Source: Pseudooceanicola atlanticus (GTDB taxonomy: Bacteria > Pseudomonadota > Alphaproteobacteria > Rhodobacterales > Rhodobacteraceae). From it: a stretch of DNA of 64,000 nt. The stretch lies in the NCBI RefSeq assembly GCF_000768315.1, contig NZ_AQQX01000006.1, positions 62,001 to 126,000 on the forward strand, read 5' to 3'. Below are positions 1 to 9,233 of the stretch, one piece after another. The stretch's first letter is position 1. Each line of letters starts with the position of its first letter. Position numbers and translations under genes: made by a program. The notes beneath the pieces are model-generated. The model searched no databases. It worked only from the letters and a program-made list of their open reading frames with translations, and was not told the origin of the DNA.

Positions 1-2345
1 TCATGGGCGCGCTGAGCCCGCGGACGCGGAACGCTCAGGTCGCGCTCTACCAGAACGGCGATGTGGACTACCTGGTGGCCACCGATGCGATCGGGATGGG
101 CCTGAACCTCGACATCAATCATGTCGCGTTCTCCGCGCTGTCCAAGTTCGACGGCCGTCGGATGAGAGAGCTTCAGCCCAACGAGCTGGCCCAGATCGCG
201 GGCCGAGCGGGGCGGGGCATGGCGGACGGCACATTCGGCACGACGGGGCAGGCGCCGCCGCTGGACGAAGGCGTGGCCGAGGCGATCATGGAACATCGCT
301 TCACCCCGATCCGCCACCTGCAATGGCGCAACCCGTCGCTGAACTTCGCCACGCCCGAGGCGCTGATCGCGTCGCTTGAATTGCCGCCGCAGGAACAGGG
401 GCTGGTCCGCGCCCGCGAGGCCGACGACCTGACCGCGCTGCGCAGCCTGTCGCTGGATGACGAGGTGCGGGCGCGGGCGTCGAACGTGGAGGCGGTGCGG
501 CTGTTGTGGGATGTCTGCCGGATCCCGGATTTCCGGGGTATCAGCCATGCCGAACATGCCTCGCTGCTGTCGCAGATCTACGCCTATCTTCACCAGAGCG
601 GCCGCGTCCCAGATGACTGGCTGGCGCGCCAGATCCGGCGCATCGACCGCACCGATGGCGATATAGATGCCCTGTCGAAACGGTTGGCGTTTATCCGCAC
701 ATGGACCTATGTGGCGCAGCGGCGCGGCTGGGTTGGTGACGAAAGTCATTGGCGTGACGAGACGCGCGCTGTAGAAGACCGCCTGTCGGATGCTCTTCAC
801 GAGCGCCTGACCCAGAGATTTGTGGACCGGCGCACCAGCGTGCTGTTGCGGCGGCTCAAGCAGAAGGAGGCCCTTTTGGCCGAAGTAAGTGATACCGGGG
901 AAGTGACTGTCGAGGGCGAATTCGTCGGCCGTCTGGAAGGGTTCCGTTTCCGTCAGGATGCGCAGGCATCGGGGGAAGAGGCGAAGACGTTGAACCGGGC
1001 GGCCTTGTCCGCGCTGGCCCCGCATTTCCATCTGCGGGCCGATCGGTTCTACAACGCGCCCGATACCGAGATCGATTTCACCGAACAGGGTGGGCTGATG
1101 TGGGGCGAACAGGCCGTCGGCAAGATGGTCGCCGGCCCCGAGCCGCTGAAACCCGGCGTGCAGGTCTTTGTCGATGACGAGGCCGGGCCGGATGTCGCGC
1201 AGAAGGTGCAGCGTCGCCTGCAGCATTTCATCGACCGCAAGATCGCCGCTCTGTTCGAGCCGCTGATCGGCATGAGCCGGGACGAGGCCCTGACCGGGCT
1301 GGCGCGTGGCTTTGCCTTCCAGATGGTCGAGGGGCTGGGTATCCTGCCGCGCGCGCAGGTCGCCAACGAGGTCAAGCAGCTGGACCAGGATGCCCGCGGC
1401 GCGCTGCGCAAGCACGGCGTGCGGTTCGGCCAGTTCACCATCTTCATGCCGCTTCTGCTGAAGCCCGCGCCGACCCGCCTGCGGCTGGTGCTGTGGTCGC
1501 TGTCGAAGGGGCTGCAGGAATTCCCCGAGGCGCCGCCGCCGGGCCTGGTCACCGTGCCGACCGACAAGGACGCGCCGGATGGCTATGCGACCATGGCGGG
1601 CTATCGCGCCGCCGGCGAACGGTCGATCCGGATCGACATGCTGGAACGCCTGGCCGATATGCTGCGCGCCGAGGATAGTCGCGGCGGGTTCGAGGCCAAG
1701 GCCGACATGCTGTCGATCACCGGCATGACGCTGGAACAATTCGCCGACCTGATGCAGGGCCTTGGCTACAAGGCCGAGAAGGGCGAGCGAGAGAAGGTCA
1801 AACCGGCTCCCGCTGCTGAGGCGCCCGCCGCCGATGCCGCCCAAGGTGGCTCCGGACCGTCCGACAAGGTCGACAGCACGCCACCGTCGGATCCGGCCGC
1901 CGAGGATGCGGCCCAGGTGGTGCCCGACAAGCTGGAAGACGAACAGACCACCGCCGGTCAGACCACCGAGGAGGTCCTGGCCGAGGCCGGTGCCGCGCCC
2001 GAGAATGTCGAAGCCTCTGCCGAGGCGACGGCGGCCGAGACGGGTGCTGACACGGGTGCCGAGGCGACGGAAGAAGCCGGTGAGCCCGAAACGGAGGTGT
2101 TCTACACCTTCACCTGGGGCGCCCAGCGTCAGAACCGCAACCAGAACCGGGGCCAGGCCCGCGGCCCGGCCAAGGGCAAGCGCGAGGATGGCGGCAAGGG
2201 CGGCAAGGGCAAGCCGCGCGGCAAGGGCAAACCCCGCCGCGACGACGGGCCCAAGAGCTTCCAGTCGCGTCCGCCCAAGAAGGAAAAGGCCATTGATCCG
2301 GACAACCCCTTCGCTGCGGCGCTCAAGGGGCTCAAGACCGACTGA
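1..2345 (+). CDS. SUV3-like helicase, C-terminal part (cut by window start)
   Basis: An open frame runs in from before base 1, so only the C-terminal ~780 residues are visible. The first 80 residues carry the second RecA-like helicase domain: DYLVATDAIGMGLNLD (motif V region) and QIAGRAGRG (motif VI). This matches alphaproteobacterial relatives of the mitochondrial RNA helicase SUPV3L1. The middle is alpha-helical. From about residue 600 the protein becomes low-complexity: first Ala/Glu/Asp-rich, then a basic Gly/Lys/Arg-rich stretch near residues 720-755 that could bind RNA. The role in RNA unwinding is inferred from family. It is followed after 23 bases by an S4 RNA-binding protein gene, which supports an RNA-related function and a shared operon. 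Confidence 0.85.
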   Translation, partial: MGALSPRTRNAQVALYQNGDVDYLVATDAIGMGLNLDINHVAFSALSKFDGRRMRELQPNELAQIAGRAGRGMADGTFGTTGQAPPLDEGVAEAIMEHRFTPIRHLQWRNPSLNFATPEALIASLELPPQEQGLVRAREADDLTALRSLSLDDEVRARASNVEAVRLLWDVCRIPDFRGISHAEHASLLSQIYAYLHQSGRVPDDWLARQIRRIDRTDGDIDALSKRLAFIRTWTYVAQRRGWVGDESHWRDETRAVEDRLSDALHERLTQRFVDRRTSVLLRRLKQKEALLAEVSDTGEVTVEGEFVGRLEGFRFRQDAQASGEEAKTLNRAALSALAPHFHLRADRFYNAPDTEIDFTEQGGLMWGEQAVGKMVAGPEPLKPGVQVFVDDEAGPDVAQKVQRRLQHFIDRKIAALFEPLIGMSRDEALTGLARGFAFQMVEGLGILPRAQVANEVKQLDQDARGALRKHGVRFGQFTIFMPLLLKPAPTRLRLVLWSLSKGLQEFPEAPPPGLVTVPTDKDAPDGYATMAGYRAAGERSIRIDMLERLADMLRAEDSRGGFEAKADMLSITGMTLEQFADLMQGLGYKAEKGEREKVKPAPAAEAPAADAAQGGSGPSDKVDSTPPSDPAAEDAAQVVPDKLEDEQTTAGQTTEEVLAEAGAAPENVEASAEATAAETGADTGAEATEEAGEPETEVFYTFTWGAQRQNRNQNRGQARGPAKGKREDGGKGGKGKPRGKGKPRRDDGPKSFQSRPPKKEKAIDPDNPFAAALKGLKTD

Positions 2346-2368
2346 TCCGATCATGGAATGCCGTGCTC

Positions 2369-2761
2369 ATGTCTGAAAAGGCAGAGAAATTCCGCCTGGA
2401 CAAGTGGCTGTGGCAGGCCCGGTTCGTGAAGTCCCGCAGCCTGGCCGCCGCCCTTGTGACCGGTGGCCATGTGCGGGTGAATTCCGACCGGGCCTCCAAG
2501 GCGTCCTACGGGGTGCAGGTGGGCGACGTGCTGACCTTTCCCCAGGGCGACCGGATCCGGGTGGTGCGGATCCTCGCGCCTGCCAAGCGGCGCGGGCCGG
2601 CCACCGAGGCGCAGACGCTCTACGATGACATGAGCCCGGCGCCCGAACCGAAAGCGCCCAAGATTGCAGCACGGGACGAGGGCAATGCACGCCCGACAAA
2701 GCGCGACAGGCGTCAAATGGACCGGTTGCGGGAAAAAGGTCCCAATGATGCGCTTGAATGA
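2369..2761 (+). CDS. S4-domain RNA-binding protein (Hsp15/HslR-like)
   Basis: This 130-residue basic protein opens with KFRLDKWLWQARFVKSR and continues with a GHVRVN segment, the signature of the S4 RNA-binding fold as in heat-shock protein 15, which recycles stalled 50S-nascent-chain complexes. The C-terminal tail is rich in Lys/Arg. I chose the ATG at 2369; a GTG two codons earlier (2363) is possible. It lies directly behind the helicase gene and ahead of fdxA, an arrangement seen in many Rhodobacterales. Whether it has the true Hsp15 role is inference; the domain call is firm. Confidence 0.85.
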   Translation: MSEKAEKFRLDKWLWQARFVKSRSLAAALVTGGHVRVNSDRASKASYGVQVGDVLTFPQGDRIRVVRILAPAKRRGPATEAQTLYDDMSPAPEPKAPKIAARDEGNARPTKRDRRQMDRLREKGPNDALE

Positions 2762-2818
2762 TCCCTTTTGCCGCTGTAGCAAAACCGAAATGCCGCAAAG
2801 GCCCGAGCGGAGTCTTCA

Positions 2819-3157
2819 ATGACCTATATCGTCAACGACAATTGCATCGCCTGCAAATACACCGATTGTGTGGAGGTGTGCCCCGTGGATTGCTTCTACG
2901 AGGGTGAGAACATGCTGGTGATTCATCCCGACGAATGCATCGATTGCGGTGTCTGCGAACCGGAATGCCCCGCCGATGCGATCCGGCCCGACACCGAACC
3001 GGACATGGAGAAGTGGGTCGAGTTCAACCGCAAGTATTCCGAGATGTGGCCGGTTATCATCACCCGCAAGGATCCTCTGCCCGAGGCGGAAGAACGCGAT
3101 GGCGAAACCGGCAAGCTGGAGAAATACTTCTCCGAAGCACCGGGCGAGGGCGGCTGA
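2819..3157 (+). CDS. fdxA: Seven-iron ferredoxin FdxA
   Basis: The 112-residue protein has cysteines at 9, 12, 17, 21, 25, 40, 43, 46 and 50, the arrangement of Azotobacter-type 7Fe ferredoxins. Cys 9/17/50 would hold a 3Fe-4S cluster and Cys 21/40/43/46 a 4Fe-4S cluster ([11 protein letters not shown]). The acidic C-terminal extension is normal for FdxA. It is a soluble low-potential electron carrier; its partner is not indicated by the context. Length and start agree with the family. Confidence 0.93.
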   Translation: MTYIVNDNCIACKYTDCVEVCPVDCFYEGENMLVIHPDECIDCGVCEPECPADAIRPDTEPDMEKWVEFNRKYSEMWPVIITRKDPLPEAEERDGETGKLEKYFSEAPGEGG

Positions 3158-3232
3158 GGCCGCACCGGGGCCACGAGAGGCTCGAATCGACACTGTGACC
3201 GGGGCGGCAAATGCCGCGCCGCAACATGGTGC

Positions 3233-3261
3233 TTCCGATTCGCAGTGATTCGTGTTATACA
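3233..3261 (+). promoter_or_regulatory. Possible promoter for carD
   Basis: TTCCGA and TATACA are separated by 17 bases, about 160 bases before the carD start. TATACA sits inside the palindrome GTGTTATACAC. The assignment rests only on hexamer match and spacing. Confidence 0.3.
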
Positions 3262-3295
3262 CTTTCTTCGTATGATGAAGACTGCCTGCCCCCCA

Positions 3296-3319
3296 GTAGC
3301 GGACGCTGCCACCCGCTAC
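3296..3319 (+). other. Hairpin in the carD leader
   Basis: GTAGCGG and CCGCTAC form a perfect 7-bp stem around a 10-base loop, without a following T-run. It would lie in the untranslated leader of carD if the upstream promoter call is right. No function is evident. Confidence 0.3.
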
Positions 3320-3418
3320 GCCAAAACCTGATAGCGACCTCACTCTCGGACGGGACCGATTGGCCTCGCCCGTAGACGTGTCGCCTGTTCTGACCGGGGC
3401 CTTGTGAAGGACCAAAAC

Positions 3419-3928
3419 ATGACCAAAGCGAAAAAAGCCGAATTCAGCCCGAATGACTACGTCGTGTATCCGGCGCATGGGGTCGGCCAGATCGTTTCGA
3501 TCGAAAGCCAGGAAATCGCCGGCATCTCGCTGGAGCTATTCGTGATTTCCTTCGAAAAAGACAAGATGACCCTGCGTGTGCCGACCAACAAGGCCACCGA
3601 GGTCGGGATGCGGTCGCTGTCCAGCCCGGACATCGTATCCAAGGCCATGTCCACGCTGAAGGGCAAGGCCAAGGTGAAGCGCGCCATGTGGTCGCGCCGC
3701 GCCCAGGAATACGAACAGAAGATCAATTCCGGCGACCTGATTTCCATCGCGGAAGTCGTGCGCGACCTGCACCGCAGCGATGACCAGCGCGAGCAGAGCT
3801 ATTCCGAGCGTCAGCTGTACGAAGCCGCGCTTGAGCGTCTGACCCGCGAAGTGGCCGCCGTGTCCGGTGGTGACGAAGTCGACGCCGCCCGCAAGGTGGA
3901 CGAGGTTCTGATCTCTCGCGCCGCCTGA
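3419..3928 (+). CDS. carD: CarD/CdnL-family transcription regulator
   Basis: This 169-residue protein begins with FSPNDYVVYPAHGVGQIVSI, the Tudor-like RNA-polymerase-interacting domain of CarD/CdnL proteins, and continues into the helical DNA-binding C-terminal domain. CarD stabilises open complexes at housekeeping promoters, notably those of rRNA genes. The start is the ATG at 3419, preceded by AAGGA seven bases upstream; a GTG at 3404 is in frame but lacks such a site. A strong intrinsic terminator follows. It has its own leader of about 260 bases after fdxA. Confidence 0.92.
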   Translation: MTKAKKAEFSPNDYVVYPAHGVGQIVSIESQEIAGISLELFVISFEKDKMTLRVPTNKATEVGMRSLSSPDIVSKAMSTLKGKAKVKRAMWSRRAQEYEQKINSGDLISIAEVVRDLHRSDDQREQSYSERQLYEAALERLTREVAAVSGGDEVDAARKVDEVLISRAA

Positions 3929-3968
3929 TCGGTTGCGGCCGGGGCTGCCCGGCGATCCATGATTGACG

Positions 3969-4005
3969 AACGCCCTTCCGGTTCCGCCGGGAGGGCGTTT
4001 CGCTT
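3969..4005 (+). terminator. Intrinsic terminator after carD
   Basis: AACGCCCTTCCGG and its complement CCGGGAGGGCGTT form a 13-bp stem (one G-U pair) with a 5-base loop, followed by TTTCGCTTTT. Confidence 0.85.
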
Positions 4006-4161
4006 TTGTCGCGGGCTGCATTGCCTGTTTGCAGCTTGGACCAAGCGGTGTAGCCTTGCGCGCAAAGGTCCCGCGCATCATGCGCCATGCAGAGAGATCG
4101 ACATGAGCAGATTTTCCCTATCCGCGCCGCGCGCGGTCCGTATCGGCACGGGAGCGACCCG

Positions 4162-5052
4162 ATGAGGCTGGCCTTCGTGACCATGGTCTGGCGCGATTAC
4201 TGGCTGCTGGAAAAATGGGTGTCCCACAACGAAAAGACGGTGCCGCGGTCGCAGCTCTACGTGATCAACCACGGTGGCGATCCGGAGGTCGACCGCATCG
4301 CCGCGGGCTGCAACCTGATCCACCTGCCGCGGGACGAGGTGACGCCGGACCTGACGCGCCGCCGCTGGGACCTGAAAGGCGGGCTGGTGACGGGCCTTCT
4401 GGGCTTCTACGACATGGTGATCTGCACCGATGTCGACGAATTGCTGGTCTATGTCGGGGCGGAGGGCGATCTGCTGTCCTACCTCGAGGGGGCCAGCCGG
4501 GAGACCGAGGCGATCTCTCCGGTCGGGCTGAACATGATCCCGCGACCCGACGATCCGGGCGAGGGGGAGACGGTTCTGGCACGCCATCCCCAGGCGCTGG
4601 TTCATGGCAAGTACACCAAGCCGTGTATCGTCAATGCGCCGGTCGGGTTCACCATCGGGGGGCATGGCCTGTTCAGGGGGGATTTCCGGATCGACCCGAA
4701 TATCGTGCTGTTCCACCTGCATTACGTGACGCCGGATTATGCCGAACGCATGGCGGCGCGGGCCGAGATCGTGGAGCAATCCAAGGACTACAACGCAAAG
4801 CAGGAAAACCCGGCCGAGATGCCGGCGCGCTACTGGATCAACTGGTCCAAGCCCGACCGGATCCGCGACAAGGATTTCGGCAATTTCGACCGTGCGACGG
4901 AGATGGACGTGTCCAACGGGTTCGAAGAGGCCGCGAAGGTGCTGCGCGGCGCGGTGCAGAAGAAGGGTCGCAAGAAGGTGGTCGAGCCACAGATCATCAA
5001 TGAAAACCCGCGCAAGGTGATGATCCCAGAGAAATGGCGCGGCGCGTTCTGA
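4162..5052 (+). CDS. Glycosyltransferase family 2-like protein
   Basis: The 296-residue protein starts MRLAFVTMVWRDYWLLEKWV, the pattern of the Glyco_tranf_2_4 group, in which a polypeptide binds an NDP-sugar in a GT-A fold. A DVD metal-binding motif lies at residues 90-92 (ICTDVDELL). No membrane segment is visible. Start 4162 is preceded by GGAG seven bases upstream; an in-frame ATG at 4087 has no such support. Substrate and product are unknown. Related genes in Rhodobacteraceae are often scattered singly, as here, so context gives no clue. Confidence 0.75.
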   Translation: MRLAFVTMVWRDYWLLEKWVSHNEKTVPRSQLYVINHGGDPEVDRIAAGCNLIHLPRDEVTPDLTRRRWDLKGGLVTGLLGFYDMVICTDVDELLVYVGAEGDLLSYLEGASRETEAISPVGLNMIPRPDDPGEGETVLARHPQALVHGKYTKPCIVNAPVGFTIGGHGLFRGDFRIDPNIVLFHLHYVTPDYAERMAARAEIVEQSKDYNAKQENPAEMPARYWINWSKPDRIRDKDFGNFDRATEMDVSNGFEEAAKVLRGAVQKKGRKKVVEPQIINENPRKVMIPEKWRGAF

Positions 5053-5082
5053 GCGCCGGTTCCTTTAGGTTGGAACGCCAAT

Positions 5083-5119
5083 GAAAAAGGCCCGGTCGCG
5101 CGATGCGGCCGGGCCTTTT
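5083..5119. terminator. Bidirectional terminator between glycosyltransferase and binding-protein genes
   Basis: AAAAAGGCCCGG and CCGGGCCTTTT pair across a GC-rich loop. The flanking A- and T-runs allow use by both convergent genes. Confidence 0.85.
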
Positions 5120-5139
5120 CTATGCGGTATGTGGCTGGA

Positions 5140-6150
5140 TCAGCCGTCGAAATCGACCTGCTGGATCAGTTGCAGCGCCTGCGGGCGCAGCTCGGCGAGG
5201 TCCATCAGGTTGACGTCGTCCGCCTCGAACTCACCCCAGCTGGCGACCAGTTCGGCCGGTTCCGAGCCCGGTGCGATCGGGTATTCGTAGTTCGCCTCGG
5301 CATAGATTTCCTGCGCCTTGGGCGAGGTCAGGAATTCCATCATCTTGAGGGCGTTTTCCTTGTTCGGGGCGGATTTGGTCATCGCCACACCCGAGATGTT
5401 CACATGCGCGCCGCCGTTCTCGAAGGTCGGGAACACGATACGGACGCTGTCGGCCCATTCCTTCTGTTCCTCGTCTTCCAGCATCTTGCCCATGTAATAG
5501 GTGTTGCCGATCGAGATGTCGCATTCGCCGGACCAGATCGCCTTGACCTGGGCGCGGTCGTTGCCCTGCGGCTTGCGCGCGAGGTTGGATTTCACACCTT
5601 CCAGCCATTCCAGCGTGGCCTCTTCGCCGTGGTGGTGCAGATAGGCGGCCACCAGCGCGACGTTGTAGGCATGGGTGCCCGAACGGGTGCAGATGCGGCC
5701 TTCCCATTTCGGGTCGGCGAGGTCCTCGTAGGTGGTCACGTCCCCTTCGGCGACGCGGTCCTTGGAGGCGTAGATGATCCGCGCGCGGGTCGTCAGGCCC
5801 CACCAGTGACCTTCGGGGTCATGGTAGGCGGCGGGCACGTTGGCTTCGAGCGTTTCGCTTTGCACAGGCTGGGTCAGGCCGGCCTCGACCACGGCGGCCA
5901 GGCGCGAGATGTCGACGGTGAAGACCAGATCGGCCGGGGAGCGGTCGCCCTCGGCGGTCAGCCGTTCCACCATGCCCTTGTCGAGATGCGCGACATTGAC
6001 CTTGATGCCGGTTTCTTCGGTGAAGGCATCGGTCAGCGGGGCCATCAGCTCGGGCTGACGGTAGGAGTAGAGGTTCACTTCCTGCGCGAAAGCGGGGGCG
6101 GCGATCATCAAGGCTAGGCCGCTGGCAAAGGCGGTCGGGCGGATGGTCAT
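5140..6150 (-). CDS. Iron(III)-type ABC transporter substrate-binding protein
   Basis: This is a 336-residue periplasmic binding protein of the FbpA/FutA group. A signal peptide ends at about residue 22 (APAFA), followed by EVNLYSYRQPELM, typical of ferric-ion binding proteins. The paired tyrosines in IGNTYYMGKM correspond to the Tyr ligands that clamp ferric iron in FbpA. The start at 6150 has AGGAG about six bases upstream; an in-frame ATG at 6177 is unlikely. No permease or ATPase gene is adjacent, so partners must lie elsewhere. Role: capture of ferric iron in the periplasm (family inference). Confidence 0.88.
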   Translation of the reverse strand: MTIRPTAFASGLALMIAAPAFAQEVNLYSYRQPELMAPLTDAFTEETGIKVNVAHLDKGMVERLTAEGDRSPADLVFTVDISRLAAVVEAGLTQPVQSETLEANVPAAYHDPEGHWWGLTTRARIIYASKDRVAEGDVTTYEDLADPKWEGRICTRSGTHAYNVALVAAYLHHHGEEATLEWLEGVKSNLARKPQGNDRAQVKAIWSGECDISIGNTYYMGKMLEDEEQKEWADSVRIVFPTFENGGAHVNISGVAMTKSAPNKENALKMMEFLTSPKAQEIYAEANYEYPIAPGSEPAELVASWGEFEADDVNLMDLAELRPQALQLIQQVDFDG

Positions 6151-6184
6151 GTGGGACTCCTGTCGGGTCGGTTGCAATTGAACC

Positions 6185-6214
6185 GCTTAAAGCTGAGTGT
6201 TTTGCTCGGGTCAA
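6185..6214 (-). promoter_or_regulatory. Possible promoter of the iron-binding-protein gene
   Basis: On the minus strand TTGACC (6209-6214) is followed 18 bases later by TTAAGC, about 35 bases before the start codon. The -10 match is poor. Confidence 0.25.
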
Positions 6215-6230
6215 TACCTGTATAAAACGA

Positions 6231-7043
6231 TCAGCTTTTTTCGGCGACTTTTGCCGCGTCCCACAGGGCATCCATTTCGGCCAGGTCGCTGTCTTCGGGG
6301 CGTTTGCCCTTTGCCGCAAGTGCGGCCTCTATCGATCTGAAACGACGGGTGAATTTCGCGTTCGTGCGACGCAGGGCAGCCTCGGGATCGACGCCCAGGT
6401 GACGCGCGAGGTTGGCCATGACGAACAGCAGATCGCCCATCTCCTCCTCGATCTCGTCGGGGCCCAGCTGGTCCTTGGCCTCGACCAGTTCGCCGGCTTC
6501 CTCGGTCAGTTTGGCCAGGACCTGGGTGGTCTGCGGCCAGTCGAACCCGACCCGCGCGGCGCGTTTCTGCAATTTCACCGCACGCAATAGGGCCGGAAGA
6601 CCCACGGCCACGTCATCCAGCACGCCCGAGGCGCCCTTGGCGGCGCGTTCGCGGGCCTTCACGGCCTCCCAGTCGCGGGTCTGCTGGTCGGCGGACTTGT
6701 CACGGCTTTCCTCGCCGAAGACATGGGGGTGGCGGTGGATCATCTTGTCCGCGACCCCGGCGGCCACGTCGCCAAAGCTGAAATGTCCTTCTTCCTCAGC
6801 CATTTGGGAATGGAAGACAACCTGAAGCAGGAGGTCCCCCAGCTCTCCCTTCAGCTCGTCGATGGAGCCGCGTTCGATCGCATCGGCGACCTCGTAGGCT
6901 TCTTCGATCGTATAGGGGGCGATGGTGGCGTAGGTCTGTTCGATATCCCAGGGGCAGCCGGTCTGCGGGTCGCGCAGCCGCCGCATGATCGCGAGGAGCT
7001 GCTCTAACCCAGGGTCATGATCGTGGATTTCATCGCGGGCCAT
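6231..7043 (-). CDS. mazG: Nucleoside triphosphate pyrophosphohydrolase MazG
   Basis: The 270-residue protein has two MazG repeats. The first contains CPWDIEQTY and IEEAYEVADAI with the metal-binding EExxE pattern near residue 50. The second contains LTEEAGELVEAKDQ and EEEMGDLLFVMANL near residues 185-215. MazG hydrolyses NTPs to NMPs and pyrophosphate, removing aberrant or excess nucleotides. The start at 7043 is preceded by GGAGG; ATGs further upstream lie in the divergent promoter region. It is divergent from the M20 amidohydrolase gene, with only 64 bases between starts. Confidence 0.93.
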   Translation of the reverse strand: MARDEIHDHDPGLEQLLAIMRRLRDPQTGCPWDIEQTYATIAPYTIEEAYEVADAIERGSIDELKGELGDLLLQVVFHSQMAEEEGHFSFGDVAAGVADKMIHRHPHVFGEESRDKSADQQTRDWEAVKARERAAKGASGVLDDVAVGLPALLRAVKLQKRAARVGFDWPQTTQVLAKLTEEAGELVEAKDQLGPDEIEEEMGDLLFVMANLARHLGVDPEAALRRTNAKFTRRFRSIEAALAAKGKRPEDSDLAEMDALWDAAKVAEKS

Positions 7044-7107
7044 TGCAGCCTCCGTTGCTTTGGGATTTGGTGCCAAGGTGACCAGCCGCATCGAAGGAGT
7101 CCAGTAG

Positions 7108-8265
7108 ATGCCCGTGATTAACCGCATTGCCGGCTACAGCGAAGAGATGACCGCCTGGCGCCGCCATCTTCATGCGCATCCTGAGCTTGGCTTCGACTGT
7201 TTCGACACCGCGTCTTTCGTGGCCGAACGCCTGAAGGAGTTCGGTGTCGACGAAGTGCATGAGGGCATCGCCAGGACCGGGATCGTCGCGCTGATCCGGG
7301 GGCAGGGCGATGGCCCGGCGATCGGGCTGCGCGCCGACATGGATGCCCTGCCGATCGACGAAGCGACAGGGGCGGAACATGCGTCGACCATCCAGGGCAA
7401 GATGCATGCATGCGGCCATGACGGGCACACGACCATGCTGTTGGGAGCTGCGAAATACCTGTGCGAAACCAGGAACTTCCGCGGCACCGTCGCGCTGATC
7501 TTCCAGCCCGCCGAAGAGGATGGCGGCGGTGGCGGCGTAATGGTCGAGGAGGGCATCATGGACCGGTTCGGCATCGGCCAGGTCTACGCGATCCACAATG
7601 CGCCGGGCTTTCCGGCGGGGCTGTTCATGACCGGGCCGGGGCCGGTTCTGGCCGCCGTCGACACGTTCCACATCCACGTCAAGGGCGTGGGCGGTCACGC
7701 CGCCAACCCGCACGAGACGAAGGACCCGATTCCCTGCACCGTCGCCATCGTTCAGGCGATCAACACGATCATCCCGCGCAACATCTATGCCAGGGACGAG
7801 GTGGTCGTGTCGGTGACCCAGATCCACACCGGCAGCGCCGAGAACATCGTGCCCGACAAGGCCTATATCAACGGCACCGTGCGCAGTTTCGACCCCAAGG
7901 TTCAGGACCAGGTTGAGGCGCGCCTGAAAGAGATCGTGGCGGGGCAGGCCGCGGCCTTTGGCATCACTGCGGAGCTGGCTTATGACCGGCATTACCCGGC
8001 CACCGTCAACGATGTCGCCAAGTCCGAATTTGCCGCCGAAGTGGCCCGCGACGTGTCCGACCAGGTGATCTACCAGGAGGCGCGGGAAATGGGGGCGGAG
8101 GATTTTTCCTATATGCTTCAGGCACGTCCGGGTGCGTTCATGATGCTGGGCCAGGGCGAGGGACCGGGCCTGCACCAGCCCGATTACGATTTCAACGACG
8201 AGGTCGCGCCGATCGGGGCCTCGTATTTCGTGCGACTCGTCGAGCGCGCCCAACCGGTGGAGTGA
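7108..8265 (+). CDS. M20 family amidohydrolase (hippurate hydrolase-like)
   Basis: The 385-residue metallopeptidase has the M20 landmarks in order: HAHPELGFD, GLRADMDALPIDE, MHACGHDGHTTMLLGAA and FQPAEEDGGGG, supplying the His, Asp and Glu metal ligands, then the dimerisation domain and a C-terminal HQPDYDFND. Such enzymes hydrolyse N-acyl amino acids or similar amides in the cytoplasm. AAGGAG precedes the ATG. The gene is followed after three bases by an agmatinase-family gene, suggesting joint breakdown of an amide plus a guanidino or ureido compound; the exact substrate is not known. Confidence 0.88.
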   Translation: MPVINRIAGYSEEMTAWRRHLHAHPELGFDCFDTASFVAERLKEFGVDEVHEGIARTGIVALIRGQGDGPAIGLRADMDALPIDEATGAEHASTIQGKMHACGHDGHTTMLLGAAKYLCETRNFRGTVALIFQPAEEDGGGGGVMVEEGIMDRFGIGQVYAIHNAPGFPAGLFMTGPGPVLAAVDTFHIHVKGVGGHAANPHETKDPIPCTVAIVQAINTIIPRNIYARDEVVVSVTQIHTGSAENIVPDKAYINGTVRSFDPKVQDQVEARLKEIVAGQAAAFGITAELAYDRHYPATVNDVAKSEFAAEVARDVSDQVIYQEAREMGAEDFSYMLQARPGAFMMLGQGEGPGLHQPDYDFNDEVAPIGASYFVRLVERAQPVE

Positions 8266-8268
8266 GCC

Positions 8269-9231
8269 ATGGCCCTAGAAGATGCCAAGACCCAGATCGA
8301 CCACGCCTTTACCCGCGACGACCCCAAGGGGCTGTCCTACGAGAACGTCTTTGCCGGGGCGCCGTCCTTTCTGCGGCGGAAATATACCAAGGATCTGAAG
8401 GGGTTCGACCTGGCCGTGACCGGGGTGGCCTTTGACCAGGCGGTGACCAACCGCACCGGTACACGGCTGGGGCCGCGGGCGATCCGCGAGGCGTCGCTGC
8501 TGCAGCCCTGCGATCCGCCCTATGGCTGGGGCTTCGATCCGCTGAGCGAATTTGCCATCGCAGATTACGGGGACCTGGCCTTCGACTATGCGAAGGTGTG
8601 GGAATTTCCCAAGGCTTTACAGTCACATATCGACGGCATCCTGCAGGCGGGCTGCGGGTCGCTGGTGCTGGGGGGCGACCATTTCATCACCCTGCCGATC
8701 CTGCGGGCGCATGTGGCGAAACACGGGCCGCTGGCGCTGATCCAGTTCGACGCCCATGGCGACACCTGGGTGGATGACGATGCGGAGCGGATCGACCATG
8801 GCACCTTCGTCTACAAGGCGGTGAAGGAGGGGCTGCTGGACGTGGACCGCTCGGTCCAGATCGGCATCCGCACCCATTGCGACGACCACCTGGGTATCCA
8901 CGTCATCGACGCGGCCGAGGTACATCGGTACGGACCTATTCAAGTCGCTGAAAAGGTTCGTGGAATCGTGGGGGAGGGGCCGGCCTACCTGACCTTCGAC
9001 ATCGACTGCCTGGACCCCGCCTTTGCCCCCGGAACAGGCACGCCGGTCTGGGGCGGATTGTCCTCGGCCCAGGCGGCGGCTTTGCTGCGCGGGCTGGCGG
9101 GTGTCACCCTGACCGGAGGCGACGTCGTCGAGGTCTCGCCCCCCTTCGATCACGCCGATATGACGGCGGTGGCGGGGGCCCACGTGGCGACCGAGATCAT
9201 GTGTCTCTGGGCCTGGACCCGCCGATCCTAG
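8269..9231 (+). CDS. speB: Agmatinase/ureohydrolase family protein
   Basis: This 320-residue enzyme has all three binuclear manganese motifs of the arginase/agmatinase fold: GGDH (about residue 135), FDAHGDTW and FDIDCLDPAFAPGTGTP. It hydrolyses a guanidino compound to urea and an amine; agmatine to putrescine is the commonest reaction. Guanidinobutyrate or related substrates cannot be excluded, because sequence alone rarely separates these. It is translationally close to the M20 gene upstream. Just after its stop codon is an 11-bp tandem repeat. Confidence 0.82.
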   Translation: MALEDAKTQIDHAFTRDDPKGLSYENVFAGAPSFLRRKYTKDLKGFDLAVTGVAFDQAVTNRTGTRLGPRAIREASLLQPCDPPYGWGFDPLSEFAIADYGDLAFDYAKVWEFPKALQSHIDGILQAGCGSLVLGGDHFITLPILRAHVAKHGPLALIQFDAHGDTWVDDDAERIDHGTFVYKAVKEGLLDVDRSVQIGIRTHCDDHLGIHVIDAAEVHRYGPIQVAEKVRGIVGEGPAYLTFDIDCLDPAFAPGTGTPVWGGLSSAQAAALLRGLAGVTLTGGDVVEVSPPFDHADMTAVAGAHVATEIMCLWAWTRRS

Positions 9232-9233
9232 GC

